Below, one piece after another: positions 56,176-64,000 of a DNA stretch of 64,000 nt. The notes under the pieces are model-generated. The model had not been told where the DNA came from, searched no databases, and worked only from the letters and a program-made list of their open reading frames with translations. Source of the DNA: Neogale vison (Eukaryota; Chordata; Mammalia; Carnivora; Mustelidae); NCBI RefSeq assembly GCF_020171115.1, contig NC_058105.1, positions 11,260,001 through 11,324,000 of the forward strand. Reading direction: 5' to 3'. A program made the translations under genes and the position numbers. Each line of letters starts with the position of its first letter. The stretch's first letter is position 1.

Positions 56176-57174
56176 TATGTCAGCATAATAATAGTGCCAA
56201 ATCCATAGCATTATTATTCCCATTTGTCAGATGAGAGAACTGAGAAAGTTTAAATTACCGTAATCCTAGTACCATGGCACTAGTTTGAGGTATAACAATG
56301 TCTCTTAGTAGATAGTGTGCCCTGATTTCCCCATGAGCACAGAGGTCCTACCTTCTCCAGGAATACCCAAGTATCTAAATGCATGCTTCTCTGTGAACTT
56401 TATTAATAACCATAGGTGACTGAGGTATTAACTAAAATTCCAGGAAGATTTGATGCATCCAAATGTAGCCCAAAGAGAATCTGTAGGAAAAAGAAGCAAT
56501 AAGCATATGTAGCCTGTTACTGGCTCAAAGATATGTTATGACCTAAACTCAAAGCAAGCGAATTATTTCTAGTCTTGATCTTACATTGCTCATCTCACTG
56601 CTACTGCTGCCATAACTAATTACAAGGAGAAAGTTTGGCAACAACGCAGTTAACTAGGACATTCTGGGAGGAAAATCTACCTTTGTGAAATTTAAGTGTA
56701 TTATCTGATACTGCTCCTTTGTGAGATTTAAGTGTATTATCTGATATTACTCTTTTGTAAAGACGAGTAAGTGAATCTCAAAGCAAAACATGATGGCTTT
56801 GAAGAAGTTACCAGGCTAACTCAAGATGATATTCACAAACCACTTCCTTCTAAGCAGTGAAACCTGAGCAACATGCGGATGAAGACGTAGAATATTATTA
56901 TGTTGCCTAACAAGAAAACCAGGTGTGCAAGTGCTGAGTGCCTCTTTAGCATAAAGTGCAGTGTCAAAACACTTTTTAAAACTCTTGGGGGTCCAGGTCC
57001 TTCTCATTGAAATGTCTCTGCCTTTAAGACACTTAGAAATAGGAAGCCAATACGCCATAAAGGCCTTTGAAGAGCAGCTGATACAACCTCTTTATTTTAC
57101 AGACAGAAGACTAAGGTCAAGGTCATCCTTTCCACTGAGGAAAAGATGAACACAACATTACAACACTGGCAAAA
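56176..57174. other. Mostly unclassified interval
   Basis: A MIR-like antisense scrap lies at 56205-56290 ('tattcccatttgtcagatga'). A near-duplicate of about 33 bp ('gtgaaatttaagtgtattat' versus 'gtgagatttaagtgtattat') occurs at 56685-56718 and 56719-56753. Otherwise nothing recognised. Confidence 0.4.
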
Positions 57175-57285
57175 CAAAATGTGAACAGGAAATTTCTCCA
57201 AAAAGAAACAATAAGAGAAAATAAACACATAAAAAGGCATATAATGTCACTAGTAATCAAGAAATCAAAGTTAAAGTAACAGACA
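57175..57285 (+). mobile_element. Ancient L1M ORF2 scrap
   Basis: 'tgtgaacaggaaatttctcc' and 'ataatgtcactagtaatcaa' fit the L1 region encoding the ORF2 C-terminus, probably part of the L1M at 55760. Confidence 0.5.
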
Positions 57286-57395
57286 ATATTTAACATTTAC
57301 TAAGCATGTTCTATCTGCTAGGTACTAATTGTTTATTTAATCCTCACACTGACATATGAAATAGGTACTATTTTTATCCACATTTATACATGATC
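57286..57395 (-). mobile_element. MIR SINE, antisense
   Basis: 'tttatttaatcctcacactg' and 'ataggtactatttttatcca' are complemented MIR. Confidence 0.75.
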
Positions 57396-57892
57396 CTTGA
57401 GCCTTGTTTACATGGCCTGCGGGGAGACATGCAGGGTCACCAGCGTGCCAGCAAGGAGCTGCTCACTCACACACTTGTCCTGCCTCCTTTCATTCTCCAA
57501 AATATTCTGATTTGGATCCTCACCATCCTCCTGTTTTCAACCTCTAAATGAATGAGTGACCTATGGCTTTAAATATCTTCATGTTTCAAGTTAAGCCATC
57601 CTCAAAGAGAACTTTCCTAACCATCCAATATAAGAGTAAATCATCTTATTATTGTTTATCAAAGCACCCTATCTATTCCTTCATAGCATTAACAACATTC
57701 TATAATTATCTGTTTAATTTTTTATTAAAATTAAAAAATTTTGTTCCCTGTTTCTTATTGAAGGGTGAGCTCTTTCACAGGACCGAAAATATCTCAGCTG
57801 TCTATCACATCACATATCACACACAGTATGACAAACAGTAGCAGCTTAAAATAACTTTCTCAGGCATTTTCAATGCCTCCATACTATTTAGT
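57396..57892. other. Unclassified interval
   Basis: 57405-57520 resembles 55419-55530. The 92-codon frame at 57563-57841 has no motif. No gene. Confidence 0.4.
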
Positions 57893-57995
57893 GTATCATG
57901 GGTGGACTGTAGGAATTTGCATTTTAAAAAAAAAACAAGCATCCCAGTGATTCTGATGCAGATACCTTGCAAATCACCTTTGAGAAACACAGACA
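57893..57995 (+). mobile_element. MER5-like hAT fragment
   Basis: 'aggaatttgcattttaaaaa', 'catcccagtgattctgatgc' and 'cctttgagaaacac' form the right part of a MER5-type element. Confidence 0.65.
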
Positions 57996-58784
57996 AAAGA
58001 AACTGAATTTTCAAAATAAATATTTCTTTATTCATTCAAAATGTATCAAGGGGCTACAATATGTCAGACATTATGCTAGGTACTTAGCCAAAAAATCTTT
58101 CAATAATTCCAAATGAAGGTTGGAAAAGGAAATAAGCCTCACTAATACAAAGGAGGAAAATACCCTAAATCATATAAAGCAGATAAGACAATGGGATAAA
58201 GTAAGCAGCCCAGAAGGACATGGAGAAGTTTGGTAAGACTTTGGTTTTACTGATAACGTAATGTCTAGCCGAACTGCGAGAAATGAGCTTTCGTATTTAT
58301 GTTTCATAGCACATTTCATGAACTTTCCTAAGTAATATTTATGCTTTGGGAAGTTTCTCTGGACACTGGGCAATTGTAATTGTAATACCATGTGTCCTTC
58401 AAAATACATGCTTTCAGACGCTATAGGAAGCAGAAAAATCATGTTGATGAGAAGCAAGCAACTTGTAAAAACTCTTATGTCATGGAGTGATATTTGGATT
58501 CTTATGCTTTAGTGTGCCCCCTCTTCCTTCCTCACATAGGTAGTGCTAAGAGGCTTTTTTTAGGTAAAGAAAACTCAAACTATAAAATTTATACCCAAAT
58601 TGAAGTCATTGAAACAAATGGATTTTTTAATATAAAAACTTGGAAGGCATCACAGTCAGAAAAAGGCAATTACAGGAATTGATTTCTATCCATGGTTCCC
58701 AATATCTTCTTCCTTTGAATTCTAAAAAATCTCAAGAGTTTTTTATTTTTCATGACTCACTCTTCCATGATGGAATTTTGAGCT
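57996..58784. other. Mostly unique interval
   Basis: 58027-58095 resembles an antisense L2 terminus ('ttattcattcaaaatgtatc'). The rest, with a 95-codon minus frame at 58170-58457, is unassigned. Confidence 0.4.
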
Positions 58785-59529
58785 ATGAATATAATTTGAT
58801 CATTCACTCAACAAATTCTCATGGGACCCAAATACATGCCAGGTCCTGTCTTAGGAGGTAGGCAGACAATGGCAAACAAAACAGACAAAAATTATGCCCT
58901 CATGGAGCTTCTATTTGAGTATGTGTGATATAGTAAGTAAAGCATAATTTTTGTCAGATGATGATAAGTGCTGTGTGGAAAAGCAAGGGATATAAGAAGT
59001 GATTGCTGCTGGAGCCATTCAAATTTTAAACAGCATGGTGGGGGATGGCCTAACTGAGAAGGTGACTTCTGAGTGGAGTCCTGAAAGAAGTCAGGGAGAG
59101 GGAAACACAGCTGTCTGGGTAGAGTCCATTCTAGATGCAGTGAAGCAAGTGGAAATACATCCTGGTGGAGGCCATGTCTGGCATGCTCAAGGAAAAGCAA
59201 GGAGGCCAGTGTTGGATAAGTCAAGGGGAGAGTCATAGGAGGCGTTAAGGAGGTAAGCAGGAGTAAGATCATGAGGACCTTATGGAAGGATTTTGGCCTA
59301 GTGGAACGAGGAACTGCTAGAAGGTTTTGAGAAGAGAAGTAAGATAATCCTTCAAAAATATCACTGTGGCTACTATGTTAAAACAGTCAAATGCAGACGT
59401 GGAGAGTTAAATTAGAAAGATAAGCTAAAATCCAATCTCGAAACTGTATGTTGGACCAGAGCCATAATAATGGGAGTGTTGAATAATGAATACAGAGAGG
59501 GTCCAAGGATGGATCCCTGGAGCCATCCA

Positions 59530-59868
59530 GAGTTTGCTAGAGCTTTATTGTCTCACAGTTTTTGGAGGCTAGTAGTCCAAGATCAAGGAGCTCGCAGGTT
59601 TGGTTTCTTCTAAAGCCTCACTCCTTGGCTTGCCGCCTCTTATTGTGTGTCTTTCTTCTGTGCCCATGTGCAGCTGGGTCTCTCTGTGTGTCCTAAATTG
59701 CCTTTCTTATAAAGACACCAGTCCTATTGGATTAGGGCCCACCTCAGTGACCTCACTTTAACTTAAATACCTCTGTAAAGACCCTATCTCCAAATAAGGT
59801 TACACTTTGAAGTACTAAGGTTTAGGACTTTTACATATGAATTTGGGAAGGACACAATTCAGTCTACA
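59530..59868 (-). mobile_element. MLT1-type (MaLR) LTR, antisense
   Basis: 'gtctcacagtttttggaggc', 'ttataaagacaccagtccta', 'ttggattagggcccacctca' and 'gacacaattcagtctaca' are the complement of a MaLR LTR. A solo LTR with an internal gap near its left end. Confidence 0.82.
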
Positions 59869-60000
59869 ACTGTAACCTTATAAAACTCAACTGTGCATGG
59901 GATGGTAAGATTGAAAGCCTCGAAGAACAAACTGAAGAAGAACCAAAGACAATGACTCTACACTACTCTTTCTCAAGGGCTCTCACTGTAAAAGGGAAGG

Positions 60001-60235
60001 AGAAAAGGGGCAGGGGCATCTGGGCAGCTCACTCAGTTAAACGTCTATCTCCAGCTCAGGTCATGATCTGGGAGTCCTCAGATCCAGTCCTGCATCAGGT
60101 CTCCTGCTCAGTGGGGAGTCTGCTTCTTCCTCTTTCTCTGCCCGCTGGTCCCCCCCGCTGTGTGCTCTCTCTCTTAAAAATAAATAAATATTTTTTTTTT
60201 TTTAAAAAAAAGAAAAGAAAAAAGAAAAGGGGCAG
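60001..60235 (+). mobile_element. CAN-SINE with exact TSD
   Basis: Sense SINE with 13-bp repeats 'agaaaaggggcag' at 60001-60013 and 60223-60235. The tail holds a T run followed by A-rich repeats (60189-60222). Inside the L2. Confidence 0.94.
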
Positions 60236-61075
60236 CAGCCAGAGGGGAAAATGCAACCAAGAGAGGTATTTTTTGTTTGTTTGTTTTATTAGGATGAGAG
60301 AAAGATTGGTAGGTTTGTTCATAGAAAGATCCAGGGAAAAATTAATGGTACAGGAAAGGGAGAAGAGAATTACAGGAGAAATATCCTACAGTTCGTGAGC
60401 AGGGATGGGATTAAGTGCAATGATTTTAGCTGTTCATACCGAGATTTCATCTCTGGTAGCAGAAAAGAAGGCTGAATATATGGGCGTAGAAGTTGGTTGG
60501 TAGGAAGATGTGGTGATAGCTTGAGAAAAATTTCTTCTGATTATTTCTGTTTTCACAGTTGAACAGGAAGCAAGTGTGGGGGTGAATATTTGAGTTCTGA
60601 AAAGGGAGAATGCATGAAATAGTCATTGAGAGTGCTAATGGAACTGGCAAAGATAGCATAATTGCCAGGCAGCGTTAAGGACCCTCTTGAGGCTGGTGAT
60701 CTTGAATTTAAAGTAAGACCACTTAGCAATCACAGTTTGATTTAACTGGGTTGGGGACTTTGTCAAATGAGTGTGATTAATAAGAGAAGGGCAAGGGAGT
60801 TTAACATAGTAATGAACAATGGGCTCTGAGCCCAATGTGGAAGGAAGTAAGGATATGTTTGTGGGGGGGGGTGATTGGAAAAAAATTAGTAGAGTCATTA
60901 TTTTGAAGGCCTGAGTGAGGTAAAATGATTGTCATCAGGTACCAGAGGGAGTGAACTGGTAGTCAAGTGGGATGCTTAACACTGAGGTTATGGAGGGGTT
61001 GCAGTTATTAATAATGACAAGATAATTTATGCCCATGGGAATAAGTGGCAAACTTGGTGATGAAAATAAAACTAA

Positions 61076-61085
61076 AAAAAAAAAA
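61076..61085. repeat. Short A run
   Basis: Homopolymer within the L2 relic. Confidence 0.6.
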
Positions 61086-61255
61086 GTCATAGAGCTGAGA
61101 GGCCAGGGTGTTCAAAGAAACCTATACATGGGTATTGAAGTCACCAAGAATTGAAACAGGAACAGTATTGGTAAGGGTGACAGTGCATGAGGTCAAACAT
61201 CTTCAATGACTGAAGAGCAAACTAGAAGTCAGTAGATGACTGTAATCAGGAGGGG

Positions 61256-61797
61256 TATATTAGTCAGGGTTCTCCAGGGAAACAGAATCAATAAGATTTA
61301 AAGAGATTTATTATAAGGAATTGGCTTGCACAATTATGAAGGCTGTCAAGTACCAAGATCTACAGGCAGCAAACTGGAGATCCAGGGGAGATGATGATGC
61401 AGTGCTAGTCCAAGTCCAAAGGCCTGAGCACCCAGAGAGCTGAAGGTGTAATCCCGGGGTCAAGGGCCAGCAAGAGCCAGTGCTTCAGTTTAAGTCCAAA
61501 GGCAGAAAAAAACAAAAACATAAACAACAACAACAAGAAAAACAACGTCCTAGCTCAAAGACAGTTAGGCAGAAGGAAATCTGTCCTATTTAAGGGAGGT
61601 CAGCCTTTCTGTTCTATTCAGGCCTTCAGCTGATTGGTGAGACATATCCACATTAGGAAAAGCAATCTGCTTTACGCAGGCTATCAATTTTAATGTTAAC
61701 TCATCTAAAAACACCTTTACAGACACAGCCAGAATGTTTGACCAAATATCTGGGCACCCTTTGGTGCAGTCAAGTTGACACATAAAATTAACCATCA
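61256..61797 (-). mobile_element. MaLR/ERVL-type LTR, antisense
   Basis: 'tattagtcagggttctccag', 'gagatttattataaggaatt', 'gttctattcaggccttcagc', 'gaccaaatatctgggcaccc' and 'aagttgacacataaaattaa' are the complement of a common mammalian LTR (TG..CA ends on the minus strand). No internal genes. An AAC-rich patch (61510-61545) has expanded inside. Confidence 0.8.
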
Positions 61798-62240
61798 AAA
61801 GGAGTAACAGGAGATCTATAATCTCATGACATAAGATTCCACGCTGTGAGGAGGAAGAAGAGAGATTAGTAGGTCATCAGCAAGGAGGAACAAAGAAAAT
61901 ACCTATCCTGACTCCAGGATCAACAACAGTTGGGCTGTGCTAGAGAAAAAAAAAAATCAACTATTTAAAAAGGCCACCATGACAGTCATTAGGGTAGAGC
62001 CAGATTTCAGTTAAAATAAGGAGGTGAAGGAACTATTCACAGACATTATTGAGGATAGGATTTTATTGAACATTAACCCTGATTTCCAGAGGGCATAGGA
62101 GCTGAGAAATGGGGTAAAAGTGAAGATGTACAAGGCAAATATGGCGATCAGGAGACCTGGGATACCTGTGGGACTGACACACAAAGGATAAAAGGGCAAG
62201 ATGAAATTAGTCCTCACAGCTTCACAACAAAGCAGTGGTG

Positions 62241-62760
62241 GGGGAACCCTGTTCACAGCTGGCCAAAGAGGAAGGGTGGTGGTTTTGTCTGAGAGCAGGC
62301 CTGTTCAGCTTTATTCTGTTCTTCATGTTTTTCCCCCAGTATGGTGATTTCTTCACTTAACGCTTAATTTTTTGCTGTGGACTTTTATGAAACTATCCAG
62401 CAACTGATGAACTTTCATGATGGGCCTATGCTTTATGCGATAAACAGCCATGCTGCCTAGAATGTAAGTCCCTTGAAGACAGGGCCTCCACAGTGAACAT
62501 TCGCTCTGAAACTAGTTTATTCTACAGCATCTTTCAATTTTTCTATCAGTGATTTCATGTTGGCTGATTCAAGTCCATAGCCCTAATCCTGCCACACCGC
62601 TTCAGCATTTCCCGGTCTGTTCAATTTATCTGACCTAGCCATCTCCTCAGGCCTTTGAGAGAGCTCCAACAATCCCATCTCCTCCAGGAAAGCAAAACTG
62701 GGAGAAAGGGGTCAAAGACCCTGGTGCAACTTAGTCTAACCATGGAAATCCATTACTCAC
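62241..62760. other. Unique interval, no gene seen
   Basis: No repeat recognised. No frame with coding support. Confidence 0.5.
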
Positions 62761-63240
62761 TGCAGTAAGCCAAATAGTACCCCACCCATACCCACCCCCC
62801 ACCAAAAAGCATGCTTACATTCTAATTCCTAGAAACTGTGAAGGTTGCTTTACTTAGAAAATGGATATTTGCAGATGTAGTAATCAAGTTACGGATCTTT
62901 AGAGGAGGAAACCATTTTGGCTTATCCTGCTGATCCCTAATTCCAATGACAAGTGTTCTTCTTAAGAGTAAGTCTGAGGGAAATTTGACAGATGGACGAG
63001 GAGGAGGCAATGTGATCACAGAGGCAGAGATCAGAGTGATAGAACCACAAGCCACCAGAAACTGGAAAAGGAAAACAAAACAAAACAAAACCATCTCTCC
63101 CCTAGAGCCTCTAGAGGTGGCCTTGCAGCCCTGCATACACCTTGATTTCAGACTTTTGGATTCAGAAACTGAAAGAGAACAAAATTATGCTGCTTTAAGT
63201 CACCAAGTTTGTAGTAATTTGTTAACAGTAGCCACTGACC
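62761..63240 (+). mobile_element. Old MLT1-like (MaLR) LTR
   Basis: 'aaaatggatatttgcagatg', 'gtaatcaagttacggatctt', 'gaggcagagatcagagtgat', 'ccacaagccaccagaaactg', 'accttgatttcagacttttg' and 'ttaagtcaccaagtttgtag' follow an MLT1 LTR in order. An AAAAC microsatellite has grown at 63076-63094. The two overlapping 104- and 113-codon frames are LTR sequence. Confidence 0.8.
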
Positions 63241-63329
63241 CTTCCAATGCCAGCTCTCCCGTATATACTCACTACTCTGTTACATGATATATTCATTGGA
63301 TACAGCTGATTATTCATACAGACTCATGG

Positions 63330-63545
63330 TGTGGTGGTGCCTTTGGGATCATGAAGACTTGACTTTGAATCCTGGCTCGGGTACTCACTAGTCATCAAAT
63401 CTGGGTAAGTCCTTATAACTCACTGAGCCTCAATTTCCTGTTAAAGAAGAATAATCCTATTTCTGAAAGATTGCAATAAAAGAGATAATGATACATTGTG
63501 CTTGGCAGAGTCTGGCATGCTGTACGCATTCAGAGATGTTGTCAG
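63330..63545 (+). mobile_element. MIR SINE
   Basis: 'ttgactttgaatcctggctc', 'aactcactgagcctcaattt' and 'tgtgcttggcagagtctggc' follow MIR. Confidence 0.8.
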
Positions 63546-63714
63546 GCTCAGTACTCCATGGGGCCACATCAGGGATGCCTAACAATAAAACGTCCAAAGG
63601 ACTGATAACCGTATCTACTTGAGCAAGTCCACCCAAGACACAACACACACCTCACTTCTTGCAAACTGTCACCATGTACACTTCCCTTCATCACTATTTC
63701 TTAACAAAAGCAAG

Positions 63715-63830
63715 AACCCAGGGATTCTAAATTCTAATCTCAGTTCTGAGGTAGGCTTATGACTGTAATCCTAGGTACTTCCAACAGTCTTTTCCTCAGT
63801 TTTGGTGTCCACAAAATGACTTACTATGTC
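63715..63830 (+). mobile_element. MIR-like SINE
   Basis: 'ctaaattctaatctcagttc' and 'cttttcctcagttttggtgt' fit MIR. Confidence 0.55.
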
Positions 63831-64000
63831 TCCCGAGATACACAAAAATCTATAAACAAATAAAATACCATAAACATTTTCATCCTTGATATGAACTGTC
63901 GTCATTGGGCCATTAACTACAGTGACATTGGACCTCTATTCAAATAGAGAATAAGAGAATAAATTATCCCGGGGATTTGAAAGCTACTTTAGCAGCAGTT

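Larger units (their letters stand above)
58785..62240 (-). mobile_element. Long antisense L2 LINE with three later insertions
   Basis: Plus-strand text is the complement of L2 from 3' to 5'. 3' end: 'ccctcatggagcttctattt', 'gataagtgctgtgtgg', 'ggccatgtctggcatgctca'. RT end: 'gaaggttttgagaagagaag', 'cactgtggctactatgtt'. A shortened RT follows ('ggtccaaggatggatccctg'). Then the endonuclease region: 'ggaaaaattaatggtacagg', 'cataattgccaggcagcgtt', 'gtattgaagtcaccaagaat', 'gtcagtagatgactgtaatc'. About 2.5 kb of L2 remains, close to a complete element, with stops throughout. Interrupted by LTRs at 59530 and 61256 and a SINE at 60014. Confidence 0.78.

Noticed and set aside
1..64000. A novel multi-gene biological system
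   Set aside because: No operon-like or clustered intact genes exist; nearly all structure is explained by retroelements and unique non-coding DNA.

Overview
This window looks like nuclear DNA of a caniform carnivoran, most probably a mustelid. About 26 copies of the carnivore tRNA-Lys-derived SINE (CAN-SINE) are scattered on both strands. Many carry the head 'gcctgggtggctcagt', the 'ggtcatgatcccagggtcct' core and an AATAAA-rich tail. The L1 3' ends are of carnivore type. No intact protein gene, rRNA or tRNA gene, CpG island or CRISPR-like array was seen. Almost every long open reading frame lies inside an L1, L2, SINE or LTR. The window therefore reads as intergenic or deep intronic sequence, with one candidate coding exon at 49094-49221 (+).

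Layout. 1-4.4 kb: SINEs, an antisense ancient L1 and an unnamed old repeat, ending in an AT-rich block. 4.4-11.8 kb: MER5-like and Tigger-like DNA transposons, an antisense L2, SINEs (one nested in the tail of another) and short L1 3' ends. 11.8-21.3 kb: a repeat-poor stretch with L2 fragments in opposite orientations and MIRs. 21.5-37.5 kb: a large nested stack. An ancient L1 was split by an MLT1-type LTR; that LTR was then split by a carnivore L1 (22908-26806) with a clear target-site duplication. A second, larger carnivore L1 (28747-35225) landed in the L1 ORF2 further along, and SINEs followed. 37.5-46 kb: L2, MIR and L3/CR1 relics, an inverted L1 reverse-transcriptase fragment and SINEs. 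46-54.7 kb: an L3 relic, a repeat-poor island rich in homeodomain and GATA motifs, the candidate exon, and L1M 3' regions. 54.7-64 kb: mostly unique DNA, then a long antisense L2 interrupted by two LTRs and a SINE, and finally an MLT1-like LTR and MIRs.

Nothing here forms a pathway. The sequence is mainly a record of successive retrotransposition: L2/MIR/L3, then L1M and MLT1, then carnivore L1 and CAN-SINE. The most useful leads are the candidate exon, several candidate conserved non-coding islands, and well-preserved insertion scars: a poly(A)-only insertion, a probable twin-priming inversion, a SINE-L1 composite within one duplication, and an L1 insertion at the site of a missing host segment. 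Repeat names come from recognising consensus sequences by eye; boundaries without a visible duplication are approximate.
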